Shown: positions 1 to 6,876, numbered from the stretch's first letter. The stretch: 7,596 bases of DNA from Bacteroidota bacterium (GCA_023429825.1 JAEZDC010000118.1:1-7596), one strand, 5' to 3'. Translations and numbers: made by a program. The notes: generated by a model not told the origin, from the letters alone.

Positions 1-150
1 GCCGTGGCTCTTACATTGTCATCCCAAAAGCCTGGCGAAAGGGAAAGTTGGCGATCTCCTTCTACTTTAACTTGTCTGTTATCGTAGTCAAAGAAACCTC
101 CTCAGGACACTAACACGGTCCCTCATATTCTTTAAATGCTCTACTGTCAT
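1..150 (-). CDS. prfB: Peptide chain release factor 2 (RF2), N-terminal part with programmed +1 frameshift; runs off the left edge
   Basis: RF2 recognises UGA and UAA stop codons on the ribosome and triggers release of the finished protein. The minus-strand ATG at 150-148 opens a 20-codon leader (MTVEHLKNMRDRVSVLRRFL) that meets an in-frame TGA at 90-88. Shifting +1 at that point continues as DYDNRQVKVEGDRQ and on to a PGFWDD motif, which matches the RF2 N-terminal helical domain (the P-x-W-[DN] segment after the LDYD turn). About 50 residues are visible; the GGQ and SPF domains lie outside the window. No ATG occurs in frame upstream before the TGA at 198-196, only TTG and CTG codons, so ATG 150 is the best start. 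Expression is autoregulated through the frameshift: scarce RF2 slows termination at the TGA and favours the shift. The gene is divergent from the lipoprotein gene at 284. Confidence 0.93.
87..102 (-). promoter_or_regulatory. Programmed +1 ribosomal frameshift site of prfB
   Basis: Read on the minus strand, the site is AGG AGG TTT CTT TGA C. The AGGAGG at 102-97 is a perfect anti-Shine-Dalgarno match. It is followed by a 3-nt spacer, the slippery CTT codon at 93-91, and TGA C at 90-87. This is the same architecture as the E. coli prfB site (AGG GGG TAT CTT TGA C), with identical spacing. The zero frame stops after leucine 20. The +1 frame reads GAC TAC GAT and enters recognisable RF2 sequence. 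Frameshift efficiency cannot be judged from sequence. Confidence 0.92.
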
Positions 151-283
151 AGGCCGCAAAGTAATGGAAGAAATTGATGTAACCAGCAACAGCTTTCATG
201 GGAATGTCTGTTGTGTCACTCACTTCAAAGTTCCGTTTTCATTGCACCAGGAAACTTATCTTAGCACAAAACCTTACTTCTCT
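151..283. promoter_or_regulatory. Divergent intergenic region between prfB and the lipoprotein gene
   Basis: These 133 bp separate the starts of two divergent genes and must hold both promoters. I could not find a convincing Bacteroidota promoter pair (TTG near -33, TAnnTTTG near -7). The nearest plus-strand match, TATCTTAG at 257-264, has one mismatch to the -7 consensus but its nearest TTG (242-244) is only 12 bases upstream, which is too close. Neither start has a Shine-Dalgarno sequence. A degenerate copy of the dispersed element seen elsewhere in the window lies at 209-225. Confidence 0.5.
209..225. repeat. Possible degenerate third copy of the dispersed element
   Basis: TGTTGTGTCACTCACTT agrees with TGTTGCGTCGCACACTT (2362-2378) at 14 of 17 bases, in the same orientation, and is likewise intergenic. 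The conserved GTAC end is missing. It may be coincidence. Confidence 0.3.
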
Positions 284-982
284 ATGAAAAAATTATTTGC
301 AATTACATCTCTGATCTGTTTCCTCTCCTGCAGTGATTCAACTTCTAATGGTCAACCTGGTTCTGCAAAATCAAGCGGAGACCTTTACCTACGAACCTAT
401 ATGTGGACAGGTATGTACGGGAGTTCGTTAGACATCTCCTGGATCTATATGGACAAAAAGGGAAACATTGTGAAAAACCCAAAGCACGGCGTTAATCCAG
501 TCGATTTGACTAAAGAAAAGCAAACGAATGCAAAAAATACCGGCACTTATAAAGTTGCGGGCAATAAACTTAACATAACGTGGAGTGATGGCAAAACCGC
601 TACCTGGAGTTTGGAAAAGGAAGGTGGCAAGTATTCAATAATTGACGGCGGTATAACTACCATACAAGATCCTATGCCGAAAAACTACAGGATTGAAGGA
701 CAGTATGCAGCTTCAGTAGTTTTACCTAATGTGGCTGCTTCTCATACAATCGTATTCAAAAAAGACGGAACATTCTCCGACAGCAGGTTAGGCACAGTTA
801 CGACTCCTGACGTTACCGGAAGTTCTGAAAAAGGTTCAGCAGGCACATATGACATCAGCGGAAATACTTTGACCATGAAGTTCAATGACGGAAAAGTTGA
901 AAAAAGCGTTATTTGTATCTGGGATATGGATGGCAAAAAAAATCTTGTGATCAATGGAAGCTATTACCCGCAAGAAAAATAA
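284..982 (+). CDS. Putative lipoprotein of two related halves, function unknown
   Basis: I do not recognise a named family. The 232-residue product begins MKKLFAITSLICFLSCSDST, a lysine-rich start, a hydrophobic core and a cysteine at position 16. This looks like a lipoprotein signal, although the lipobox FLSC has Phe instead of the usual Leu at -3. An ATG at 164 is in frame, but the extra 40 residues would put the signal in mid-protein and run into the prfB upstream region, so 284 is preferred. The mature part holds two similar units. GTYKVAGNKLNITWSDGK at 87-104 and GTYDISGNTLTMKFNDGK at 187-204 lie exactly 100 residues apart, and each is preceded by a KKxG or KKDG turn (58-60, 159-162) and followed by an I/V-I-D/N-G strand. 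The alternating beta pattern resembles lipocalin-like or small beta-barrel repeats, which is inference. A terminator follows directly. Confidence 0.85.
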   Translation: MKKLFAITSLICFLSCSDSTSNGQPGSAKSSGDLYLRTYMWTGMYGSSLDISWIYMDKKGNIVKNPKHGVNPVDLTKEKQTNAKNTGTYKVAGNKLNITWSDGKTATWSLEKEGGKYSIIDGGITTIQDPMPKNYRIEGQYAASVVLPNVAASHTIVFKKDGTFSDSRLGTVTTPDVTGSSEKGSAGTYDISGNTLTMKFNDGKVEKSVICIWDMDGKKNLVINGSYYPQEK

Positions 983-985
983 AAG

Positions 986-1014
986 AAAAAAACCTCCGAA
1001 ATGGAGGTTTTTTT
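986..1014. terminator. Bidirectional intrinsic terminator shared by the lipoprotein gene and glgC
   Basis: A perfect 12-bp inverted repeat, AAAAAAACCTCC at 986-997 and GGAGGTTTTTTT at 1003-1014, encloses the 5-nt loop GAAAT. The GC-rich core is CCTCC/GGAGG. T-runs follow the stem on both strands, so it can end transcripts arriving from either side. It sits 3 bases after the lipoprotein stop and about 20 bases beyond the glgC stop. Confidence 0.93.
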
Positions 1015-1034
1015 TAAATACAATTATACAACTC

Positions 1035-2312
1035 CTATATATTAAATCCATCTGCTAGTATAGCACCTTTCTTTACTACAACAATCCCATCTTTAATTGT
1101 GTACAATGAATGATCTGTATCCGGAAGATGTGTGCCTCCATTTATTCTCACATCATTACCTATTCGGCAATTCTTATCAATGATTGCGTTTCTTATATAA
1201 CAGCGTTCACCAATACCAATCCGTGGAATACCTCGCTCTACGTTATGAGCCATTTCATCTATAGTTTCATAATAATCATTACCCATGATGTAAGTATTCA
1301 CTATTGTAGAGCCATGCCCTATCCTTGCCCTGATACCTATCACGCTATGCTCAATTCTGCTTGCATTGATAATGGAACCTTCCGCCATTACCGTTTTTTC
1401 CAATGTAGTTCCGCTGATCTTGGCAGGAGGAAGCATTCTTGCACGGCTGTAGATGATATTTGTGTTATCGAACAGGTTAAACGGCGGAAGCTCATCCGTT
1501 AAAGCCAGGTTCGCTTCAAAAAAAGCATGAATATGCCCGATATCCTCCCAATAACCTTCGTATTGATAACTGGTTACTTTATATTTTTCAATTGATTTTG
1601 GTATGATCTCTTTACCAAAATCTTTATCGTCCGGAAACTCTTCCAACAAAATATCCCTCAGGATGCTTTTGTTGAAAACATAAATACCCATTGATGCCAG
1701 GTACACTTTACCAAGCTTCTGCATTTCCTCGCCGGTATCGCTCACCCAATCTTCCAAACCACTTTTTGGTTTCTCAATGAAAGATGTAATAAGATTATTT
1801 TCATTTTTCTTCAGGATTCCAAATTCACTGGCTTCTTTTGCGTGAACAGGAATTGTAGCTACACTTATATCAGCACCATTGGCAATATGGTTCTCCATCA
1901 TCTCTGCAAAATCCATTTGATACAGTTGATCACCACTAAGGATTAGAATATATTCGAAATTGAAGGAGAAAATATGCCGCATTGATTGCCTTACTGCATC
2001 AGCAGTTCCCTGGAACCAATTTGCATTTTCAGGTGTTTGTTCAGCAGCCAGGATATCAACGAAACCAGTACTGAAATTGCTGAAATGATAAGTGTTCTTG
2101 ATATGTTTATTTAGCGAAGCCGAATTGAACTGCGTCAACACAAACATCTTATTGATGTTACTATTGATACAGTTACTGATGGGTATATCCACCAGTCGAT
2201 ACTTACCTGCAATAGGAACCGCCGGCTTACTACGACTAGCCGTTAACGGGTACAATCTCGTACCTGCTCCACCTCCAAGAATTACTGCCATTACGGATTT
2301 AGGAGAAAACAT
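1035..2312 (-). CDS. glgC: Glucose-1-phosphate adenylyltransferase (ADP-glucose pyrophosphorylase)
   Basis: This cytoplasmic enzyme makes ADP-glucose and pyrophosphate from ATP and glucose-1-phosphate, the committed step of bacterial glycogen synthesis. The 425-residue length is close to the E. coli protein (431). The nucleotidyltransferase domain starts with GGGAGTRLYPLT (13-24), then KPAVPIAGKYRLVDIP (29-44) and SNCINS (46-51). FQGTADAV (100-107), LSGDQ with the catalytic Asp at 128, and the sugar-phosphate motif IEKPK (179-183) follow. GYWEDIGHIHAFFEANL (253-269) closes the catalytic half. The C-terminal part (about 290-425) has the isoleucine-rich left-handed beta-helix pattern with SVIG, RIGIG and CRIG turns, and ends in DGIVVVKKGA. 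ATG 2312 gives a short MFSPKSV lead before the first strand; the Met at residue 8 is possible but would trim that strand. The gene lies 136 bp downstream of glgA on the same strand. No key residue appears lost. Confidence 0.96.
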   Translation of the reverse strand: MFSPKSVMAVILGGGAGTRLYPLTASRSKPAVPIAGKYRLVDIPISNCINSNINKMFVLTQFNSASLNKHIKNTYHFSNFSTGFVDILAAEQTPENANWFQGTADAVRQSMRHIFSFNFEYILILSGDQLYQMDFAEMMENHIANGADISVATIPVHAKEASEFGILKKNENNLITSFIEKPKSGLEDWVSDTGEEMQKLGKVYLASMGIYVFNKSILRDILLEEFPDDKDFGKEIIPKSIEKYKVTSYQYEGYWEDIGHIHAFFEANLALTDELPPFNLFDNTNIIYSRARMLPPAKISGTTLEKTVMAEGSIINASRIEHSVIGIRARIGHGSTIVNTYIMGNDYYETIDEMAHNVERGIPRIGIGERCYIRNAIIDKNCRIGNDVRINGGTHLPDTDHSLYTIKDGIVVVKKGAILADGFNI

Positions 2313-2357
2313 AATCGTTATTATTTTTTTGTACTTAGCTTTTGGTTATTTTTTCAT

Positions 2358-2382
2358 CTTCTGTTGCGTCGCACACTTGTAC
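2358..2382. repeat. Dispersed intergenic element, copy 1 (between glgA and glgC)
   Basis: The 25 bases match positions 7510-7534 in the same orientation at 23 of 25 positions. The 19-bp core, TTGCGTCGCACwCTTGTAC, has a single difference. This copy is also flanked by TGTTGC (2362-2367) and GCAACA (2384-2389), which could form a 6-bp hairpin with a 16-nt loop. The other copy lacks the pairing arms, so the hairpin is probably not the conserved feature. It lies 45 bases upstream of the glgC start. The role is unknown; it could be a protein-binding site, a promoter-associated motif or a small repetitive element. Confidence 0.75.
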
Positions 2383-2448
2383 TGCAACAATTCTATTCTT
2401 CGAATCTGATTTACACGTAGCATCTTATGCATCAAATCTTTATCCAAA

Positions 2449-3861
2449 TTACTTCAATGATGAATACAAATCTAAATATTGTTGCACGGCTCCTTCCCAA
2501 CTATGATCGACTTTCATCATGTCCTTCCGTATCTTAAGCATTGCATTCTTACTTTTATACAACTCAACAGCTCGTTGAACGGTATAAACAATATCATGCA
2601 CCGTCGCATGATTGAAGCGTAAACCAAAACCGCCGTCACCAATATCTGTAACCGTATCTATCAACCCACCTGTGCTTCTAACCATTGGAACTGTACCATA
2701 ACGCAAAGCATACATTTGATTCAGTCCACAAGGTTCAACCCTGCTGGGCATCAGCAAAAAATCTGCCGCTGCATATAATTGGTGACTTAATCCTTCATGA
2801 TAGCCTATATAAACATTGTACTTGTCACCAAAATGGTTCTTCATTTCATTCAGCCGGCCTTCAACATGTGGATCACCACTGCCAAGAATCATGAAACAAC
2901 ATTCATGGTTCGAAGCATATAATGCAGCTGCAATCGCATCCGGCAATATATCAGCTGCTTTTTCTCCGACAAGTCTTCCAATGAAAACAACAAGTGGCTT
3001 TGTTGCATCCAGACCAAATTCATCACAAACAAATTTTTTATTCTCACTCTTACCTTTACTGATATTCCTTGTGCTATATTTCAATTTCAGAAATGGATCT
3101 GTGGCGGGATTCCACACTTCATAATCAATACCGTTTAAAATTCCCCGACATTTTCCTCGTTCATATTCAAATAATGCTTCCAGACCATTGCTGTTCCATC
3201 TTAATTCATCTAAATAACTCCAGCTAACTGTAGTAACAGCGCTTGCACACTTAACACCGCTGGCGAGCGGATTAATGGTATTATCCCATTCAAGCATTCC
3301 GCCTTTCCACTCGTCATACATAGGTAAATAATGGCTTTTATTCCACCCCATCCAACCTTGGTATTGTGCATTGTGAATAGTTACAACCGTTGGAATATGG
3401 CTCATAAAACGATATGGATAACTATACTGCAGCATAAACGGGATCAGTGCAGTATGATGATCGTGGCAATGCACTACATCCGGTTGATGTTCCCAATGAC
3501 TTAACCAATTTGCAAAAGCGATTTGAAATGCAGTAAATCTTTCTGTATCGTCATCAAAACCGTAGATGCCGTCCCGGTCAAGCAATCCATGTATATCTAT
3601 TAAATAAAGATCAAAGCCCAGTTTGTTGGTTGTTTCTTTTATGATAGTGTATTCAAACACCCAACTACCCATATTGGCATAGCCTTTAAAATCGACTGAC
3701 CAGTCATTATCATACAAAAACTTCGTTTTGTACATCGGCATCACCACTTTTGCAAAATGACCGGCTTTGTTCTGATATTTAGGTAAAGCGCCTACTACAT
3801 CTCCCAATCCTCCAGCTTTGGCCACAGGATAACATTCGGCACTTACATGTATTATCTCCAT
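2449..3861 (-). CDS. glgA: Glycogen synthase (ADP-glucose type, GT5 family)
   Basis: GlgA transfers glucose from ADP-glucose to the non-reducing end of an alpha-1,4-glucan in the cytoplasm. The 470 residues are a full-length GT-B fold enzyme. The N-terminal domain has the hallmark KAGGLGDVVGALPK (15-28), with Lys15 matching the ADP-glucose-binding lysine of E. coli GlgA. It also has VVHCHDHHTAL (129-139), TIHNAQYQG (161-169) and the family motif ILNGIDYEVWNP (241-252). The C-terminal domain has FIGRLVGEK (293-301, Arg296 and Lys301 contacting the nucleotide), ILGSGD (325-330), SRVEPCGLNQMYALRYG (373-389, Glu376 being the conserved catalytic-site glutamate) and RSTGGL (395-400). The start is fixed by the MEIIHVSAE strand, and no Shine-Dalgarno sequence precedes it. 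It is upstream of glgC on the same strand and probably co-transcribed, and is divergent from the sugar permease across a 126-bp region with a palindrome. Confidence 0.97.
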   Translation of the reverse strand: MEIIHVSAECYPVAKAGGLGDVVGALPKYQNKAGHFAKVVMPMYKTKFLYDNDWSVDFKGYANMGSWVFEYTIIKETTNKLGFDLYLIDIHGLLDRDGIYGFDDDTERFTAFQIAFANWLSHWEHQPDVVHCHDHHTALIPFMLQYSYPYRFMSHIPTVVTIHNAQYQGWMGWNKSHYLPMYDEWKGGMLEWDNTINPLASGVKCASAVTTVSWSYLDELRWNSNGLEALFEYERGKCRGILNGIDYEVWNPATDPFLKLKYSTRNISKGKSENKKFVCDEFGLDATKPLVVFIGRLVGEKAADILPDAIAAALYASNHECCFMILGSGDPHVEGRLNEMKNHFGDKYNVYIGYHEGLSHQLYAAADFLLMPSRVEPCGLNQMYALRYGTVPMVRSTGGLIDTVTDIGDGGFGLRFNHATVHDIVYTVQRAVELYKSKNAMLKIRKDMMKVDHSWEGAVQQYLDLYSSLK

Positions 3862-3910
3862 CCGTACAGTTTCGTTTCTATAAGTAAAAGTAGTTCATAG
3901 CAAATTGCAT

Positions 3911-3927
3911 ACATAAAATTTTTATGT
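3911..3927. promoter_or_regulatory. Perfect 17-bp palindrome in the glgA/permease divergent region, candidate operator
   Basis: ACATAAAA at 3911-3918 and TTTTATGT at 3920-3927 are perfect reverse complements around one central T. It is the most striking symmetric sequence in the 126-bp region between the divergent glgA and permease starts (3862-3987). It lies 49 bp from the glgA start and 60 bp from the permease start, where one bound regulator could affect both promoters. It is AT-rich, so chance cannot be dismissed. No regulator gene is in the window, and no T-tail suggests a terminator role. On the plus strand, TTGCAT (3905-3910) and TATAAC (3931-3936) flank it, a loose promoter-like pair with over-long spacing. 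Confidence 0.45.
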
Positions 3928-3987
3928 CAGTATAACTCTCATAAAAACTTATTACTTTTCATTCTTAAACAAAACTAACCTCAACCG

Positions 3988-5751
3988 ATGGCAACTGCAA
4001 TCATCAACAAGAAAACAGGACTTGCTTCATCAGGACCTGTTCCTACCAACTATGGAGCATTGAGTACCCTTGTAACTGTATTCTTTTTCTGGGGATTCAT
4101 AGCTGCAGGCAACAGTGTATTCATTCCTTTTTGTAAACATTATTTCGATCTCGACCAGTTCCAAAGCCAGCTTATAGATTTTGCTTTTTACCTCGCTTAT
4201 TATATCGGTGCACTAGCATTGTTTGCATTTGGCGCATTCGGCGGTAAAGACTTGGTTGCAAAATGGGGCTATAAAAAAAGCATTGTGTATGGATTACTAT
4301 TCTCAGCATTGGGAGCAATCGCAATGATAATAGCGGTAAATGCCAATACCTTTTACGGAATGCTTTTCGGCTTATTTATAGTTGCGCTAGGTTTTTCACT
4401 TCAGCAAACAGCAGCTCAACCGTTTGCGATTTCTTTAGGCGATCCTGCAACAGGTACAAGCAGGGTAAACCTGGGTGGTGGTGTAAATTCTTTTGGAACA
4501 GCGATAGGCCCTTTAGTTGTTGCTTTCGCATTATTTGGAACCACAGCTGCCATCACGGATGAAAAGATTCAATCTCTTGGACTGGATAAAGTGATGATTC
4601 TATATGCCGGCGTTGGTGCTTTATTCCTGGCCGCTGCTGCACTATTTTATTTTTCTAAAAGAGTTCCGGCAGGCATATCTACTGAAAAAACAGAAAGAGC
4701 TGATAAAGCCTTATATTCTTTGATAATAATTACCGGCCTTTTGATTGTAATGTTTGTGCCGGTGTTTAATAGTTATAAGATCGATCCCGCTAATTTATCT
4801 GATATAGAAAAACATGACCTGGAAACATATCGTATGAGATGGCTTTTAGGGGCCTTCGCTGTTGTTGTTGGTGGTTTATTGTTTGCAAACTTCCGTGCAA
4901 AAAATAATGCAGCAGGTTGGGGTGCGATGCAATATCCTCAACTGGTTTTAGGAATGTTGGCCATTTTCTTTTACGTAGGTGTTGAGGTAACGATCGTAAG
5001 TAATCTGGGTGAATTATTAAAGCAACCTGATTTTGGCGGGTATCAATCGTCTGAAGTAGCACCTTTCGTTTCTATGTATTGGGGCAGTTTAATGATCGGT
5101 CGTTGGGCAGGATCTATTGCAGTATTCAACTTGAAAAAGTCAGCCAAGCAGGCATTAACCTTTATTGTTCCATTGATCGCTTTTGGAGTTGTGTTAGGAG
5201 TAATTGCAATATCACAATATGATACGCAACCACTATATTATTATGTACTATGCATTCTTGTACAAATCGCAGCGTTTTATTTTTCTCAGGACAAGCCATC
5301 CAGGACATTATTCATTTTTGCAACCCTTGGATTGATCGCAATGCTTATTGGTATTTTCTCAACCGGTACTACAGCTATCTATGCTTTTCTTAGCGGCGGT
5401 TTATTCTGCTCTATTATGTGGCCGGCGATTTTCAGCTTAGCTATAGCAGGTTTAGGTAAATACACCACACAAGGTTCTGCTTTTCTAATCATGATGATCT
5501 TAGGAGGTGGTATCATCCCTCCTATACAGGGGAAAGTAGCAGACTATTTGCAAACGAAATCAGATGTTGCAGGTTATGGTATTCATCAGTCATATTGGAT
5601 AGCTGTTCTTTGTTTTGCTTACCTGGCTTTTTATGCTTTTGTAGTAAAAGGCATTTTAAAAAGACAAGGGATTGATTATGACAAAAAACCTGATGATGAT
5701 CTTGAACCATTGCAAACTTCACCTGAATCAGCAATCGATGTAACTGTATAA
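3988..5751 (+). CDS. FHS-family sugar:H+ symporter (MFS), probable glucose/galactose permease
   Basis: This is an inner-membrane sugar importer of the fucose/glucose/galactose (FucP/GluP) branch of the major facilitator superfamily. Signature stretches are FFFWGFIAAGNSVFIPFCK (32-50), QLIDFAFYLAYYIGA (61-75), LQQTAAQPFAISLG (138-151), SRVNLGGGVNSFGTAIGP (158-175), FFYVGVEVTIVSNL (327-340), YWGSLMIGRWAGS (364-376), SIMWPAIFSLAIAGLG (475-490) and ILGGGIIPPIQGKVAD (504-519). At 587 residues it is well above the usual 400-450. By eye it has about 16 hydrophobic segments instead of 12, the extra ones falling near 243-302 (after TM6) and 390-432 (after TM8). The C-terminus from about 557 is charged and cytoplasmic. 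The start has no Shine-Dalgarno sequence and an A-rich leader. The sugar kinase begins one base after the stop, so glucose is the likeliest substrate, but this is inferred from the neighbour. Confidence 0.93.
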   Translation: MATAIINKKTGLASSGPVPTNYGALSTLVTVFFFWGFIAAGNSVFIPFCKHYFDLDQFQSQLIDFAFYLAYYIGALALFAFGAFGGKDLVAKWGYKKSIVYGLLFSALGAIAMIIAVNANTFYGMLFGLFIVALGFSLQQTAAQPFAISLGDPATGTSRVNLGGGVNSFGTAIGPLVVAFALFGTTAAITDEKIQSLGLDKVMILYAGVGALFLAAAALFYFSKRVPAGISTEKTERADKALYSLIIITGLLIVMFVPVFNSYKIDPANLSDIEKHDLETYRMRWLLGAFAVVVGGLLFANFRAKNNAAGWGAMQYPQLVLGMLAIFFYVGVEVTIVSNLGELLKQPDFGGYQSSEVAPFVSMYWGSLMIGRWAGSIAVFNLKKSAKQALTFIVPLIAFGVVLGVIAISQYDTQPLYYYVLCILVQIAAFYFSQDKPSRTLFIFATLGLIAMLIGIFSTGTTAIYAFLSGGLFCSIMWPAIFSLAIAGLGKYTTQGSAFLIMMILGGGIIPPIQGKVADYLQTKSDVAGYGIHQSYWIAVLCFAYLAFYAFVVKGILKRQGIDYDKKPDDDLEPLQTSPESAIDVTV

Positions 5752-5752
5752 C

Positions 5753-6721
5753 ATGGACGATCAACAACAAACACAGCTCGCAATCGGCGTAGATATCGGT
5801 GGTACCAATACAAAATATGGCATCGTCAATCATCGTGGAGAGATATTAGAAAAAGGTGATCTCAGAACAGATGTTCATGAAACTCCTGACGCTTTTGTAG
5901 ATGCACTACATGCTGCGCTGATTCCTATAATGGAGAGGCAAACAAATTATAAGATCAAAGGCATTGGCATCGGTGCGCCTAATGGAAATTTTTATACTGG
6001 CACTATTGATTACGCTCCTAATCTTCGTTGGAAAGGTGTAGTTCCTTTAGCTAAAATGGTATCAGACACATTCTGGGTGCCTTGTTCATTAACAAACGAT
6101 GCTAATGCAGCTGCTGTTGGGGAAATGATGTATGGAGCAGCAAGAGGCATGAGAGATTTTATCATGATCACTTTGGGAACTGGAGTCGGCAGTGGAATTG
6201 TTGCGAATGGGCAGTTGATCTATGGCCATGATGGTTTTGCTGGCGAGTTAGGCCACACTATCATTCGTCCGGGCGGCAGAAAACATTGGTCAACAAAATT
6301 AGATGGCTCGCTCGAGGCATATTGTTCTGCCACAGGAATCGTTCTCACCGCTAAGGAGTTGTTGAATAATTCCACAGAAGAAAGCACACTTCGTCAACAC
6401 AATGTAGATGCACTAAATTCAAAGATCATCTATGATTGTGCAGTAGCCGGTGATAAAATCGCAAAAGAAGTATATCGTTTCACAGGACAGATACTCGGTG
6501 AATCCTTGGCGAACTTTATTATGTTCTCTTCACCGGAAGCGATCATCCTATTTGGTGGAGTGATCAAAGCCGGTGACCTGATCATGAACCCTACTAAAGA
6601 ACACATGGAGAAAAATCTTCTCCCCATCTTCCAGGATAAAATAAAACTCATCTTCTCTGAACTTGAAGAGGCCGATGCCGCTATACTTGGTGCGTCAGCA
6701 TTGGTTTGGGATATGAAATGA
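5753..6721 (+). CDS. ROK-family sugar kinase, probable glucokinase
   Basis: Probably phosphorylates the sugar brought in by the permease just upstream (glucose to glucose-6-phosphate, ATP-dependent, cytoplasmic). The 322 residues are normal for a ROK kinase. The phosphate-1 motif is IGVDIGGTNTKYGIV (11-25). The catalytic loop LTNDANAAAVGE (113-124) places the base at Asp116. The phosphate-2 motif is LGTGVGSGIV (141-150). GELGH (164-168) keeps the conserved Glu and His, and the adenosine loop is LFGGV (266-270). The usual ROK zinc motif CxCGxxGC before LEAY is not present: the aligned positions read W179, T181 and S186, although G185, L187 and E188 remain. The start overlaps nothing: TAA, one base, then ATG, which suggests translational coupling to the permease. 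Sugar specificity is not readable from sequence, so N-acetylated sugars or mannose remain possible. Confidence 0.92.
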   Translation: MDDQQQTQLAIGVDIGGTNTKYGIVNHRGEILEKGDLRTDVHETPDAFVDALHAALIPIMERQTNYKIKGIGIGAPNGNFYTGTIDYAPNLRWKGVVPLAKMVSDTFWVPCSLTNDANAAAVGEMMYGAARGMRDFIMITLGTGVGSGIVANGQLIYGHDGFAGELGHTIIRPGGRKHWSTKLDGSLEAYCSATGIVLTAKELLNNSTEESTLRQHNVDALNSKIIYDCAVAGDKIAKEVYRFTGQILGESLANFIMFSSPEAIILFGGVIKAGDLIMNPTKEHMEKNLLPIFQDKIKLIFSELEEADAAILGASALVWDMK

Positions 6722-6740
6722 TAAGCTAAGAGGTTAAATT

Positions 6741-6786
6741 AAAGGAGCAAAAGAGGTTACAATCTTCTTTTTGCTCCTTTTCTCTT
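6741..6786 (+). terminator. Intrinsic terminator of the permease-kinase unit
   Basis: AAAGGAGCAAAA at 6741-6752 pairs perfectly with TTTTGCTCCTTT at 6769-6780 (12 bp, 16-nt loop). The stem runs into a pyrimidine-rich tail (TTTTCTCTTTT) from 6778. It starts 20 bases after the kinase stop codon at 6721. Confidence 0.85.
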
Positions 6787-6802
6787 TTAAACTCTTAGTT
6801 CA

Positions 6803-6841
6803 AAAAATAAAAAAAGCCGATGCATTTAGAAGTGCATCGGC
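6803..6841 (-). terminator. Intrinsic terminator of the DUF4382 gene
   Basis: GCCGATGCA at 6816-6824 and TGCATCGGC at 6833-6841 form a perfect 9-bp stem with an 8-nt loop. On the minus strand the stem is followed by TTTTTTTATTTTTT (plus-strand A-run at 6802-6815), the classical arrangement for the minus-strand gene that ends at 6877. Together with the terminator at 6741-6786 it separates two convergent genes. Confidence 0.92.
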
Positions 6842-6876
6842 CTGGTGTGGGACCTAAAAATAGAGAGAGAAAACTT

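Noticed and set aside
164..283. N-terminal extension of the lipoprotein gene to an ATG at 164
   Set aside because: It would bury the clear lipoprotein signal 40 residues inside the protein and fill nearly the whole divergent region with prfB. The extension shows no family-like sequence.
1110..1502. Open frame of 130 codons on the plus strand
   Set aside because: It lies antisense inside the well-supported glgC and has no recognisable motif or plausible composition.
2362..2389. Hairpin TGTTGC...GCAACA as a terminator between glgA and glgC
   Set aside because: The stem is only 6 bp with a 16-nt loop and no T-tract directly follows on the minus strand. The second copy of the element lacks the arms.
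2092..2409. Plus-strand frame with a hydrophobic look
   Set aside because: It is antisense to the 5' part of glgC and runs on into the intergenic gap. The hydrophobicity mirrors the opposite-strand codons.
3953..3960. TACTTTTC as a Bacteroidota -7 element for the permease
   Set aside because: It matches TAnnTTTG at all but one position, but no TTG is found at the expected distance upstream. In such AT-rich DNA this is weak evidence.
5522..5833. Minus-strand frame across the permease-kinase junction
   Set aside because: It is antisense to two strong genes, and its composition is a shadow of theirs.
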